Positions 15,715 to 24,793 of a DNA stretch of 40,745 nt are shown piece by piece. This stretch comes from an uncultured Collinsella sp. (GTDB lineage Bacteria; Actinomycetota; Coriobacteriia; Coriobacteriales; Coriobacteriaceae), in the NCBI GenBank assembly GCA_937982065.1, contig CALJMO010000009.1:1-40745 (forward strand), read 5' to 3'. Below the pieces are notes generated by a model. It saw only the letters and a program-made list of their open reading frames with translations. It had not been told where the DNA came from and ran no database searches. Position 1 is the first letter of the stretch; every line of letters starts with the position of its first letter. Position numbers and translations under genes: made by a program.

Positions 15715-17082
15715 CTAGCGAGGCACGTAGCGACCGGGCTGGGCTCCGGTGGGCTCGCCATCGCGCGCCACCAGCACGCCGTTCACAAACACGGCCTTGG
15801 CGCGGCCATGTGCCCCAAAACCCTCGAGCGGCGTGTAGTCCACAGCTTGATGCTGTGTCGCGGCACTGATTGTCCAGCGCGCTTTGGGATCCCACACGCA
15901 CACATCGGCATCGGCGCCCTCGGCAAGACAGCCCTTGCGCGGGTACATGCCAAACACGCGCGCCGGGTTCTCGCTCATCAAGCGGCACAGATCCTCGGGT
16001 CCCAGCTGTCCCTCAAAGCTCGTGGCAATCGCGACGGGACGATGCTCCACGCCGGGCCCGCCGTTGGGAATCGCGCGGAAATCGTCGCGCCCGCGGTCCT
16101 TTTGCCCGTGCAGGTTAAAGCTGCAATGATCGGTCGCAATCGTATCGATCTCGCCGGCCACAAGCGCCTCGCGCAGCGCGGCACGGTCGCCGGCATGGCG
16201 CAGCGGCGGGCTCATCACGTACTTGGCGCCCGCAAAGCCGTCCTCGCCCTGCTCCAGATAGCAGGTGTCGTCGAGCATCAGATACTGAGGGCAGGTCTCG
16301 ACATAGATATTCTTCTGCCCGCGCGCCTTGGCCGCACGAATGGCCTCGAGCCCCAACTTGGTCGAAAGGTGCACCACGTTGACTGGGGCGTCGCCGGCCA
16401 GGTGCGCCAGATACAGCAGGCGGCTCACGGCTTCGGCCTCACACACGTCCGGGCGGCTGAGCGCATGCCCCTCGGGCCCATGAATCCCCTGCTCGTACAC
16501 GCGCTTCTGCAGCTCATTCACCAGCGTACCGTTCTCGCAATGCACGCACAGTATGCCGCCAATACGCTTGAGCTCCTCGAGCACCTCGAGCGTCTCGGCA
16601 TCGTCCAGGCGCAAATGATCGTAGGCAAAGTAGGTCTTGAACGACGATACGCCCGCCTCGCGCATGGCCGAAAGATCGGCGCGGTTGCGCTCGTTCCACT
16701 CGGCGAGTGCCATATGAAAGGCGTAGTTAGCCGTGCAGGTTCCGTCGGCGCGGCAATGCCACTCGGCCAAGGCATCGGGCATGGTCACGCCGCGATCGGC
16801 CGTCGCGTAGTCCACGATGGTCGTCGTGCCGCCGCAGGCAGCCGCACGCGTACCGGTCTCAAAGCTATCTGCCGTCCAATCCATGCCAGTCCAGCACTGC
16901 ATGTGTGTGTGGCCGTCGATAAAGCCGGGAAACACCCAGCAGCCCGCGGCATCCTCGACGGTATCGCCCTCGGCCGGCTCAATCGCCGCGGCGATCCGCA
17001 CAATCTTGTCGCCCTCCATGGCAAGATCGGCGCGGCGAAGTCCCTGTGGCGTCACGAGCGCGCCGTTTTTGATGATGATCAT
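15715..17082 (-). CDS. hydA: Dihydropyrimidinase/hydantoinase-type amidohydrolase (YgeZ/HyuA)
   Basis: Zinc-dependent cyclic amidohydrolase of the hydantoinase/dihydropyrimidinase family; in purine loci the E. coli homologue is ygeZ (hyuA), expected to open a cyclic imide of the degraded purine. The 455 residues show the metal motif GFIDGHTHMQ (His58, His60), SSFKTYFAY with the carbamylated lysine, HCENG, HLST and TDHCSF with the catalytic Asp, all intact. ATG with AAGGAG six bases upstream. It lies eight bases after mocA, indicating one transcript. The exact substrate is inferred from context. Confidence 0.9.
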   Translation of the reverse strand: MIIIKNGALVTPQGLRRADLAMEGDKIVRIAAAIEPAEGDTVEDAAGCWVFPGFIDGHTHMQCWTGMDWTADSFETGTRAAACGGTTTIVDYATADRGVTMPDALAEWHCRADGTCTANYAFHMALAEWNERNRADLSAMREAGVSSFKTYFAYDHLRLDDAETLEVLEELKRIGGILCVHCENGTLVNELQKRVYEQGIHGPEGHALSRPDVCEAEAVSRLLYLAHLAGDAPVNVVHLSTKLGLEAIRAAKARGQKNIYVETCPQYLMLDDTCYLEQGEDGFAGAKYVMSPPLRHAGDRAALREALVAGEIDTIATDHCSFNLHGQKDRGRDDFRAIPNGGPGVEHRPVAIATSFEGQLGPEDLCRLMSENPARVFGMYPRKGCLAEGADADVCVWDPKARWTISAATQHQAVDYTPLEGFGAHGRAKAVFVNGVLVARDGEPTGAQPGRYVPR

Positions 17083-17090
17083 GTTGCTCC

Positions 17091-17705
17091 TTATTGATTC
17101 ATACAGTTGGCCACGCGATCAAAATACGAGCAGGCAGCGATATGCTCCGTTATGCGTTGCTGTCCCTTGGCGGTATCGACGTCCCACAGCTCGTAGGCAC
17201 GCGCCTCGACCAACACCACATCGGTACGGCCCTTGAGGATCGAACCGCCGCCGTCCTTGCCCTCAAGACACATAAGTGCACCGAACAGTTCCGCCGGAAA
17301 GAGCACCGGGCTCGAAGGCTCACCGTTGCACGCAAGACGCACTGGGTGCTTGCGGCCACGCTCGTCAAATGTACGAACCATAGCCTCAAAAGAATCCGAA
17401 CTCACGAGCGGCTGGTCGCCCGGCAAATAGAGGCAACCTTTCCAGTTGCGTTCGACTCCCCACGAAAGGCCCGCACGGACGCTTTCGCTGCGCAGCTCGC
17501 CATCGTGCAGCACACACGGGCAATGCTTGTCCTCGCAAATCTGGGCGACCTCGGGCCAACGCGTCGAAACCACGACGTCAAAGCCCCGGGGAACCGAATC
17601 GATAGTCCAGGCAATCAGCGGCTTGCCATAGATATCGGCAAGCATCTTGTTGGAGCCAAACCGCTTGCCCTCGCCCGAGGCCATAATGACGCATCCAAGT
17701 TTCAT
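17091..17705 (-). CDS. mocA: Molybdenum cofactor nucleotidyltransferase-like MocA (YgfJ family)
   Basis: GT-A-fold nucleotidyltransferase of the MocA/YgfJ family; MocA of E. coli makes molybdopterin cytosine dinucleotide. The 204-residue sequence starts MKLGCVIMASGEGKRFGSNKM with the NTP-binding GxGxRxGxxK motif, followed by LYLPGDQPLVS and a GEPSSPVLFP segment typical of the family. The ATG at 17705 has GGGGAGG upstream and is preferred over an upstream in-frame GTG/ATG extension. It belongs with xdhC, yqeB and yqeC as a cofactor maturation set and is coupled to hydA. Confidence 0.9.
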   Translation of the reverse strand: MKLGCVIMASGEGKRFGSNKMLADIYGKPLIAWTIDSVPRGFDVVVSTRWPEVAQICEDKHCPCVLHDGELRSESVRAGLSWGVERNWKGCLYLPGDQPLVSSDSFEAMVRTFDERGRKHPVRLACNGEPSSPVLFPAELFGALMCLEGKDGGGSILKGRTDVVLVEARAYELWDVDTAKGQQRITEHIAACSYFDRVANCMNQ

Positions 17706-17792
17706 GGTGATACCTCCCCTGAAACCATCGTACCCATAACTCGCGCCGCGGGCATCCACATCGAAAGCGCTTATCCCGCACGCCCGCGATGC

Positions 17793-17832
17793 AAAAAAGG
17801 GGCACCCCGCCGGTTGGCAGAGCGCCCCCTTT
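17793..17832 (-). terminator. Rho-independent terminator after ygeW
   Basis: On the minus strand an AAAGGGG...CCCCTTT stem with a GC-rich interior is followed by a TTTTTT run, 25-60 bases beyond the ygeW stop. It separates ygeW from mocA, so mocA-hydA probably has its own promoter in 17706-17790 or depends on read-through. Confidence 0.75.
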
Positions 17833-17855
17833 ACATGGCTTACCTCAACCCGGCT

Positions 17856-19058
17856 TTAGGCCTGGAACCAACGGGCGGTATTGCGCTCGTCGAGGGCCTT
17901 GAGGGTAGCGGCGGGATCGGCAACCTTCTGCAGGAACATCATGGCTGCGATGGCGTACGGCTTGTAGCTGGCCTCCTTGTACATGCCCACACGGTGCATG
18001 TCGAAGACGTCGGCGTTAACCTCGCCGTGCTCGCAGGAGACACCGGAGATGTCGGCGGGCAGCGGGTGCATAAAGATGGTGTCCTGGCCGTTGGCGGTCT
18101 TCTCCATGAGCTCGGTCGTGGAGCACCAGTCCTGATGGGTGGCGTTCTGGGCGAGCAGCTCCTTCTCGAGCGCTGCGATGCCGGCGTCGTCGCCCTCGGC
18201 GTACAGGTTGGTGCGCTTCTCCATGGCGGCAAACGGAGCCCAGCTCTTGGGGATCACGATGTCGGCGCCCTCGAAGGCCTCGGCCATGGTGTTGACCTGC
18301 TTAAAGGTGGTGCCGGACTCGGCGGCATAGCTCTTGGCGCGCTCGACGACCTCGGGCATGAGGTCGTAGCCCTCGGGGTGAGCCAGGGTGACGTCCATGC
18401 CAAAGCGGGGCAGCAGGCTGATCAGCGACTGCGGGCAGGACAACGGCTTGCCGTAAGAGGGCGAATAGGCCCAGGTGACGGCAACCTTCTTGCCCTTAAG
18501 GTTCTCGAGGCCGCCAAACTCGTTGATGAGGTAGAGCATGTCGGCAGAGGACTGCGTGGGGTGGTCAGAATCGGACTGCAGAGAGATGAGCGTGGGACGG
18601 TGATCCAGAACGCCATCCTCGTAGGCCTGCTGCACGGACTCGGAGACCTCGGCCATGTAGGCATCGCCCTTGCCGATGTACATGTCATCGCGGATGCCGA
18701 TGACGTCGGCCATGAAGGAGATCATGGTAGCGGTCTCGCGGACGGTCTCGCCGTGGGCGATCTGGGACTTCTTCTCGTCCAGGTCCTGCAGCTCAAGGCC
18801 GAGCAGGTTGGCGGCCTTAGAGAAAGAGAAACGCGTACGGGTGGAGTTGTCGCGGAACAGGGAGACGGCCAGGCCCGAGTCGAAGATCTTGGACGAAACG
18901 TTGTTCTCACGCAGCTCGCGCAGGGCGTCGGCGACGATGTAGAGAGCCTTGAGCTCATCGGTGGTCTTGTCCCAGGTGTGCAGGAAGTCGCTGCCGTACA
19001 TGCCCTTAAAATCGAGGCCGTTCAGCTGCTCGACGAGCTCGGTAAACTTAGCGTCCAT
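17856..19058 (-). CDS. ygeW: Knotted carbamoyltransferase YgeW
   Basis: Carbamoyltransferase of the YgeW family, a homologue of aspartate and ornithine carbamoyltransferases found with purine catabolism genes; it probably phosphorolyses a carbamoylated intermediate to carbamoyl phosphate. The 400 residues have the carbamoyl-phosphate motif DNSTRTRFSF (STRTR at 72-76), HPTQSSADMLYL, and HPLPADISGVSC in place of the usual HCLP motif. The ATG at 19058 with AGAAAGGA upstream is chosen over a 62-residue upstream extension. It lies 200 bases after ygeY. Confidence 0.93.
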   Translation of the reverse strand: MDAKFTELVEQLNGLDFKGMYGSDFLHTWDKTTDELKALYIVADALRELRENNVSSKIFDSGLAVSLFRDNSTRTRFSFSKAANLLGLELQDLDEKKSQIAHGETVRETATMISFMADVIGIRDDMYIGKGDAYMAEVSESVQQAYEDGVLDHRPTLISLQSDSDHPTQSSADMLYLINEFGGLENLKGKKVAVTWAYSPSYGKPLSCPQSLISLLPRFGMDVTLAHPEGYDLMPEVVERAKSYAAESGTTFKQVNTMAEAFEGADIVIPKSWAPFAAMEKRTNLYAEGDDAGIAALEKELLAQNATHQDWCSTTELMEKTANGQDTIFMHPLPADISGVSCEHGEVNADVFDMHRVGMYKEASYKPYAIAAMMFLQKVADPAATLKALDERNTARWFQA

Positions 19059-19212
19059 GGAAATGTCCTTTCTAAAGATGAAACGATCGCAATGAGTAGA
19101 TGTGCTCCGGCATGCGCGTGTGGCTAGAACATGCAGAGCACCATGACGAGGACCCGCCACCGTTGAGGAAGCATGGGAGATAACGACCGCGGGCCCCAAG
19201 TCAACAGGGAGC

Positions 19213-19237
19213 GCCGGGGACACGAGCGGTCCCCGGC
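19213..19237 (-). other. GC-rich hairpin between ygeY and ygeW
   Basis: A perfect 9-bp stem (19213-19221 with 19229-19237) with a 7-base loop, 23 bases beyond the ygeY stop. No T-run follows. It may stabilise the 3' end of ygeY mRNA or attenuate transcription into ygeW. Confidence 0.5.
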
Positions 19238-19259
19238 TCAACAAGATCGAGGAATGGGA

Positions 19260-20645
19260 CTAGTCGATCTTGTTGTTGGTCAGACCGGCGCGGAACACGG
19301 TGGCATCGCCATCGGCCTGGCTCGGATCGTAGAGGTTCAGGGCAGCCACATACATGGCGGCAGCGGTGACCAGGTCGTCCTTGTAGGTGACCTCGTTGGG
19401 AGCGTGAGCCTGAGACTCGGCACCCGGGCCAAAGCCCACGCAGGGGATGCCATAGCGGCCCTGGATGGAAACGCAGTTCGTGGAGAAGGTCCACTTGTCG
19501 CACAGCGGACGACCGGTGCGCTTGTCCATGCTGGGCTCGCAGCCGATGCGCTCGTCACCGAACATAGCCTTATGGGCGTCGACGAGGGCCTTGACGTGCG
19601 GAGCGGTCTCCTTGTTGATCCACGTGGGGAAGTAAGCCTCGGTCTCGTAGACCTCGCCGGTCCAGGACGGACGGTCGTACATGTACATGGAGACCTTCAC
19701 GTCGTCGCCGTACTTCTTGGCTGCCGGCAGGTTGCGGATCTCGTCCAGGCAGGACTCCCAGGTCTCACCGGCGGTCATGCGACGGTCGATGGAGATGGCG
19801 CAGGAGTCAGCGACAGCGCAGCGGCTGGGGCTGGTGTAGAAGATCTGGCTGACGGTGCAGGTGCCGCGGCCCAAGAAGCGGGCGTCCTCGAAGTGCTCGG
19901 GGTTGTACTTGGGGTCGAGCATCTTGACGAGGCCCTTGATGTCGGTCGACTCGTCGCAGCCGTTGTTGTTGAGGGCGCGGACGTCGGCGATGATGTCAGC
20001 CATCTTGTAGATGGCGTTGTCGCCGCGGTCGGGAGCGGAGCCGTGGCAGGAGGTGCCGTGAACGTCGACGCGGATCTCCATGCGACCGCGGTGACCGCGA
20101 TAGATGCCGCCGTCGGTGGGCTCGGTGGAAATGACGAACTCGGGCTTAATGCCGTCCTTGTTGTAGATGTACTGCCAGCACATGCCGTCGCAGTCCTCTT
20201 CCTGGACGGTACCGACGACCATGATCTTGTAGCCCTCGGGGATGAGGCCCATGTCCTTCATCATCTTGGCAGCGTAGGTAGCAGAAGCCATGCCACCCTC
20301 CTGGTCGGAGCCACCGCGGCCGTAGATGATCTCGTCGGTCTCGTAGCCCTCATAGGGATCGGCATCCCAGTTCTCGATGTTGCCGATGCCGACGGTGTCG
20401 ATATGAGAGTCGATGGCGATGATCTTGTCGCCCTCGCCCATAAAGCCCATAACGTTGCCCAGGCCGTCGACCTTGACCTCGTCATAGCCAAGGCTCTCCA
20501 TCTCGGCCTTGATGCAGGCGACAACCTCACCCTCCTCGCAGGACTCAGAGGGGTGGGAGATCATAGCGCGCAGGAAGCGAGTCATATCAGCACGGTGGGA
20601 CTCAGCAGCAGCCTTGATAGCGTCGAAATCGAGTTCTTTAGCCAT
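19260..20645 (-). CDS. ygeY: YgeY-family M20 hydrolase, selenium metabolism-linked
   Basis: Dinuclear zinc amidohydrolase/peptidase of the M20 family, YgeY branch, consistently found with ygeX, ygeW and ygfK and needed for the hydrolytic steps of anaerobic purine catabolism. The 461 residues contain DSHIDTVGIG (metal His), GRGGSDQEGGMA (bridging Asp), VQEEDCDG (catalytic and metal Glu) and RGHRGRMEIRVDVHGTSCHGSAPDRG (dimerisation domain). ATG start. It lies 72 bases after dpaL. Its substrate is not visible from sequence. Confidence 0.93.
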   Translation of the reverse strand: MAKELDFDAIKAAAESHRADMTRFLRAMISHPSESCEEGEVVACIKAEMESLGYDEVKVDGLGNVMGFMGEGDKIIAIDSHIDTVGIGNIENWDADPYEGYETDEIIYGRGGSDQEGGMASATYAAKMMKDMGLIPEGYKIMVVGTVQEEDCDGMCWQYIYNKDGIKPEFVISTEPTDGGIYRGHRGRMEIRVDVHGTSCHGSAPDRGDNAIYKMADIIADVRALNNNGCDESTDIKGLVKMLDPKYNPEHFEDARFLGRGTCTVSQIFYTSPSRCAVADSCAISIDRRMTAGETWESCLDEIRNLPAAKKYGDDVKVSMYMYDRPSWTGEVYETEAYFPTWINKETAPHVKALVDAHKAMFGDERIGCEPSMDKRTGRPLCDKWTFSTNCVSIQGRYGIPCVGFGPGAESQAHAPNEVTYKDDLVTAAAMYVAALNLYDPSQADGDATVFRAGLTNNKID

Positions 20646-20717
20646 TGTTCATAACCTTTCAAACGAAGGAATCTACCTGTGAGGTGGCGGAGCGATACCT
20701 ATTTACTCCGCCCAGTA

Positions 20718-21932
20718 TTAGCAAGTGGGGTATTCGCCTTCCCAGACGATGCGGCGATACTGGTCCGGATCCGTATCGCCCTCGGTGGAGAAGCAGAGCA
20801 CGGAGCTCGTCTTGTCCAGGCCGATGAGCTCCTTGAGCTCGGCGTACTCGGGATCGAGCATGAGGGTCTCGACCAGGCCGGTGGTCACCGCGCCGGACTC
20901 GCCGGAGATGACGCGCGGGTCGCCCTTCTCGGGGGCGCCCAGGGTGCGCATGCCGCGAGCGGTGACCCAGTCGGGGCAGGACACGAAGGCGGTGGTATGG
21001 TTGCGCAGGATATCCCAGCCCAGGATGTTGGGCTCGCCGCAGCACAGGCCGGCCATGATGGAGGGCATGTCGCCGTCCACGATGCGCGGATCGCCGTCGC
21101 CGGCGGCAGCGCCCTTGTACAGACAGGCGGCAGGCGCGCACTCGACCACGACAAAGGTGGGCGGGTTATCGGGATACAGGTTGGTGAAGTAGCCCACCAC
21201 GGCACCGGCGAGCGAACCCACGCCAGCCTGGACAAACACGTGGGTCGGGCGGTTGATGGCCATCTCGCGCAGCTGCTCGGCAGCCTCGGAAGCCATGGTG
21301 CCGTAGCCCTCCATGATCCAAGACGGGATCTTCTCGTAGCCCTCCCAGGCGGTGTCCTGAACGATGACGCCGCGCTCGCAGGCGTCGGCCTCGGCGGCGG
21401 CCATGCGCACGCACTCGTCGTAGTTGACCTCTTCGATGGTCACCGTTGCGCCCTCGGCGGCGATGTTATCGAAGCGGGGCTTAGTGGAACCCTTGGGCAT
21501 GTGAACGACGGCCTTCTGGCCCAGCTTGTTGGCAGCCCATGCCACGCCGCGGCCATGGTTGCCGTCGGTGGCGGTAAAGAAGGTAGCCTGGCCAAAGTCC
21601 TCGGCCAGCTGATCGGAGGTCAGGTAATCGAAGGTGCAGTCGGCAACGTCCTTGCCGGTCTCGTCGGCAATGTAGTTGGCCATGGCAAACGAGCCGCCCA
21701 GGACCTTAAAGGCGTTGAGGCCAAAGCGATAGCTCTCGTCCTTAACGCACAGGTTGGACAGGCCCAGGCGCGCAGCCTGGCCGTCCAGGCGGGCAAGCGG
21801 AGTGACGGTGTACTGGGGGAACGACTGGTGGAAGGCACGGGCCTTCTTCACGTGGTCGAGACTCATGATTCCCAAGTGCTTGTCATCGCTCTTGGGCATC
21901 GTGTTGCTCGCCCACTGGATCTTATCGGCCAT
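20718..21932 (-). CDS. dpaL: Diaminopropionate ammonia-lyase (YgeX/DpaL)
   Basis: PLP-dependent enzyme that cleaves 2,3-diaminopropionate to pyruvate and ammonia. The 404 residues show KDESYRFGLNAFKVLGGSFA with the PLP-binding Lys76, FFTATDGNHGRGVAW, the phosphate loop QAGVGSLAGAVVGY and SGESGAVTTGLVE, all family hallmarks. ATG with AAGGAG nine bases upstream. It is first in the dpaL-ygeY-ygeW run and divergent from a PAS-type regulator; a 16-bp inverted repeat lies between them (22019-22071). Confidence 0.95.
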   Translation of the reverse strand: MADKIQWASNTMPKSDDKHLGIMSLDHVKKARAFHQSFPQYTVTPLARLDGQAARLGLSNLCVKDESYRFGLNAFKVLGGSFAMANYIADETGKDVADCTFDYLTSDQLAEDFGQATFFTATDGNHGRGVAWAANKLGQKAVVHMPKGSTKPRFDNIAAEGATVTIEEVNYDECVRMAAAEADACERGVIVQDTAWEGYEKIPSWIMEGYGTMASEAAEQLREMAINRPTHVFVQAGVGSLAGAVVGYFTNLYPDNPPTFVVVECAPAACLYKGAAAGDGDPRIVDGDMPSIMAGLCCGEPNILGWDILRNHTTAFVSCPDWVTARGMRTLGAPEKGDPRVISGESGAVTTGLVETLMLDPEYAELKELIGLDKTSSVLCFSTEGDTDPDQYRRIVWEGEYPTC

Positions 21933-22018
21933 ACGGTGAACTCCTTAAGTCCTCTCTTGCCGGCCCCCGCATACGCGTTTCAGCCCGATCCCATTCACAC
22001 GGCTGAACTTTTATGTGG

Positions 22019-22071
22019 ATGCCAAACAAAAAGTTTGTTAGTAATGTTCTATCACACTTTTTGATTGGCAT
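22019..22071. promoter_or_regulatory. Candidate operator between dpaL and the PAS regulator
   Basis: ATGCCAAACAAAAAGT (22019-22034) and ACTTTTTGATTGGCAT (22056-22071) are inverted copies with one mismatch, separated by 21 bases (about two helical turns). They stand in the AT-rich intergenic region of 277 bp that separates the two divergent genes, so binding by the adjacent regulator is the simplest guess. Confidence 0.5.
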
Positions 22072-22209
22072 ACCTAACGAATTGTTTGCTGCCGTAATCG
22101 GTACTTTTTCGCCGCCGAACGGTCATGAATTGCCTTGTTGATGGATTTGTTTGCGGTCAAGTGTGGTTTATGGCAAAGTGTGCCCAAACTAATTTTTAGG
22201 AAGGCACCC

Positions 22210-22863
22210 ATGACCCCCGCACAGATTGAGTTTTACAAGCGCCTAGCACACGGCCTGGCGCTCCAATTTGGCCCCAACTGCGAAGTCGTCGTCCACGACC
22301 TAGAGACCGAGGACGTGGACCACTCCATCGTAGTGATCGAAAACGGCCACGTCAGCGGGCGCAAACTGGGTGACGGCCCCAGCCATATCGTGTTTGAGTC
22401 CATGCACGAGGGCACCACCGACGTGCACGACCGCGAGCCATACCTCACCAAAACCACCGATGGCAAGCTGCTCAAGTCCTCTACCATCTTTATCCGCAAC
22501 GACGAGGGCAAGCCCGTCGGCATTTTGGGCATCAACTTTGACATTACGCTTATGAAGGCTTTTGAGCGTTCGCTCGACGCCTTTACCGGCACCGGCGGCA
22601 CGGGCTATACCGAGCCCGAGCCCATTACCAAGAACATCGGCGACCTGCTCGAGGACCTGCTGCACGAGTGCGAGCAGTTTGTGGGCAAGCCCGCGGCACT
22701 CATGACCAAAGACGAGCGCATTCGTGCCATTGGCTACCTCGACCGTCGCGGCGCCTTCCTCATTTCCAAGTCGAGCGAGCGCGCCTGCGAGTTCTTTGGC
22801 ATCTCCAAGTACAGCTTCTATAGCTACCTCAATGAGGCCAAGGCGGCGGCCGGCGACAAGTAG
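22210..22863 (+). CDS. YheO/DauR-type PAS-HTH transcriptional regulator
   Basis: Predicted DNA-binding regulator of 217 residues: an N-terminal YheO-like PAS domain (GPNCEVVVHDLETEDVDHSIVVIENG, about residues 19-44, and ILGINFDIT) and a C-terminal DauR-type helix-turn-helix (RIRAIGYLDRRGAFLISKSSERACEFFGISKYSFYSYL). The ATG at 22210 has AGGAAGG upstream and the expected family N terminus; an in-frame ATG at 22135 is less likely. Divergent from dpaL, it probably controls the purine genes; the ligand is unknown. A related gene begins at 40603 at the other end of the locus. Confidence 0.85.
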   Translation: MTPAQIEFYKRLAHGLALQFGPNCEVVVHDLETEDVDHSIVVIENGHVSGRKLGDGPSHIVFESMHEGTTDVHDREPYLTKTTDGKLLKSSTIFIRNDEGKPVGILGINFDITLMKAFERSLDAFTGTGGTGYTEPEPITKNIGDLLEDLLHECEQFVGKPAALMTKDERIRAIGYLDRRGAFLISKSSERACEFFGISKYSFYSYLNEAKAAAGDK

Positions 22864-22986
22864 GCACTCGCCTGGATTGCCCCTCCCCTTTTGGGTGCGA
22901 GTTCTGGAAAGCACGAATCCAAGACCGGGCCGCTTGGGAAGTTCCATATAATCGATGTCATTAGTATTTCGAAAGGATGGAACAGA

Positions 22987-23973
22987 ATGGCGTTGAGCAA
23001 GGCATCATGCACCGGTCGCGGATTGATTCCGGCAATTGGTGGACATGTGCACCGCATGTTCGATGAGGGTGAAGACGACCTGTTTTCGCTAAGCCTTGAC
23101 GACGTGATGGATGATCGCCCGTGGACCGCCGACGAACTCATGGGCGGCGGGGCTCGCCCGTCAAGCCCCGATCCCACACTTGCGCCTAAGCCCGCATCTG
23201 CGCCGACTCCTGCGCAGTCGCCTGTTTCGACGCCCGCGCCTACGCCCGCGCCCACTTCGACACCCATGCCCGCTCCCCGCCCCGCAAGCGACCCGTCCGA
23301 GACGGCGGCATTTCTCGCTGCAGCGACGCAGGGCAAATCGGCCGACAGCACCGTTATGTACAGCGCCCAGCAGTTGCCTGTTCCTGCGGCACGCAAGCCT
23401 CCGGTCGCAAGGCTCGATGAGCCCGTTGCCCATCAGGTTGCCTACGATTCCTGGGCTGCAACCGATCTGGATGAGACCTCTACCGGCATGCCGGCGCTCG
23501 ATGTTCCAGTTAACCCGCTTTTTGCCGCCAACACGAGCGCCGCAGACTCTGAGGGCGATGCGGCATATTCCGATTATTCCGATGGCTATGCTGGCAACGG
23601 TCGCATCGAGACCGAGGATTATGGCACCGCATCGAGCGATTATCTCAACGATCCGTACGCTGCCACGCCCGCACCGGAATATGACCCGGAGGCCGCGTCC
23701 GCGCCGGCGTATACCAAAAGCACGGGCGAAGAGCGCTTCGCCGATTATTACGCCGAGGAAAAGGCGCTGCGTTTCTCGGAATTTCCGCAGGCAGTCAAGG
23801 TTGCCTTTATCGCCATTATCATTGCCCTGCTCGGTGTCATTGCGTTTGAGGGATTCCAGCTGTTCCGCGGCCCCACCCAAGCGGAGTCGGAGACCCAGCA
23901 AAAAGAGGACGATAACCAGTACCTGGACATCAACACCCTCAAGGGCGACCCCAACGACGGAGACGATGAGTAG
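22987..23973 (+). CDS. Proline-rich single-pass membrane protein, unknown function
   Basis: A 328-residue protein I do not recognise. The first 50 residues are partly acidic (DEGEDDLFSLSLDDVMDD), followed by a long low-complexity region rich in Pro, Ala, Thr and Ser (about 55-110), a Tyr/Asp-rich stretch, then one transmembrane helix near the end (VKVAFIAIIIALLGVIAFEG) and a short acidic tail. The topology is uncertain; with no signal peptide the long N-terminal part may be cytoplasmic. ATG at 22987 with AAAGGATGG upstream. It is 120 bases downstream of the regulator on the same strand, but no functional link is evident. Confidence 0.7.
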   Translation: MALSKASCTGRGLIPAIGGHVHRMFDEGEDDLFSLSLDDVMDDRPWTADELMGGGARPSSPDPTLAPKPASAPTPAQSPVSTPAPTPAPTSTPMPAPRPASDPSETAAFLAAATQGKSADSTVMYSAQQLPVPAARKPPVARLDEPVAHQVAYDSWAATDLDETSTGMPALDVPVNPLFAANTSAADSEGDAAYSDYSDGYAGNGRIETEDYGTASSDYLNDPYAATPAPEYDPEAASAPAYTKSTGEERFADYYAEEKALRFSEFPQAVKVAFIAIIIALLGVIAFEGFQLFRGPTQAESETQQKEDDNQYLDINTLKGDPNDGDDE

Positions 23974-24043
23974 CGAGGACTAAAGGCGGCCGCAAGATCC
24001 CGCATCCAGCACCGGCTTCTAAGTGCTGTTTTGTCATCCAGCT

Positions 24044-24153
24044 ACACTTTTCCGGATAATTTGCCCATCGAATTTGACACTTTTCCGAAGTTTTAAGGTG
24101 CCTATTTCGACACTTTTCCGTACTTTTACACGGCTGATTTCGACACTTTTCCG
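24044..24153. repeat. 33-bp tandem repeat block, four copies
   Basis: ACACTTTTCCG recurs at 24044, 24077, 24110 and 24143, an exact 33-bp period. The flanking ATTTCG is shared by the last two copies and the rest of each unit differs. On the minus strand the period equals 11 codons and all copies read RKSV. This lies in the 23974-24370 gap, which otherwise holds a weak stem (AGCAC/GTGCT near 24008-24026) and no recognisable gene. A decayed C-terminal coding repeat or a protein-binding array are the alternatives. Confidence 0.75.
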
Positions 24154-24370
24154 AATGAAAGCCGAATAATCACTTGGGGACCAACGCCGTTCACGCGTCA
24201 TTTCGCAGGCGGCGCTTGATTTCTGTCCGTACACGTTGATAGACTCCATCGTGCCTGCAAGGAGCGGGCGCGTTTTATCCAGAGTCGGGGTAGAGAGTTG
24301 GCTCCACGATCCCGACGCCAACCGGCCAAGAGGCACGGTGGCCCTGCCAACATCGATGAAAGGAGTCCGT

Positions 24371-24793
24371 ATGGACAATTTCTCCGTGCGCACCGAGCGC
24401 AATTTCCACAATCTGGTCGTCAAGCCAAAACGAATGCATCTTCTGGACAAGCCGAATGGCCACGCCTCGGCCATGGTCAAGAGCAGCCTCTCCCACCAGA
24501 TGCGTTTTACGGTGCAAAAGCTCGAGGAAGAGCTCTGTGCTGCTGGAAATCCGCACGTACTGCAGATCAAGCTGCTCGGAGACGACTCGCGCGAGCCGTC
24601 GAGTTGGAAGTTGTTTGCAGACGGCATGTGCGTCGCAGACGGCTCGGGTGACTTTGCCCGCGAGTGCTTCTGCGAGGGAGCTGAGGTGTTTCTGGACCTG
24701 TGTCGCGACGCCGTACGCACAGCCGAGCTGCGGCAGTGGAGCGAAAGGGAGTATGAGCTGTTGAGTGCGGCCCGCGGGATTGCGATGGTGTAG
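24371..24793 (+). CDS. Hypothetical protein, 140 residues
   Basis: I do not recognise this protein. The start is set by GAAAGGAG five bases before the ATG at 24371; a longer ORF begins upstream but lacks a site. The product is soluble, with three Cys in the C-terminal half (GMCVADG, ECFCEGAEVFLDLCRD) and a helical end. Codon use resembles the neighbours. The overlapping minus-strand frame is considered a shadow except for its repeat tail at 24044-24153. Confidence 0.6.
   Translation: MDNFSVRTERNFHNLVVKPKRMHLLDKPNGHASAMVKSSLSHQMRFTVQKLEEELCAAGNPHVLQIKLLGDDSREPSSWKLFADGMCVADGSGDFARECFCEGAEVFLDLCRDAVRTAELRQWSEREYELLSAARGIAMV

Noticed and set aside
24044..24153. The 33-bp repeat as a mini-CRISPR
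   Set aside because: The shared core is 11-17 bases, shorter than any accepted CRISPR repeat, and there are only four copies without cas genes.
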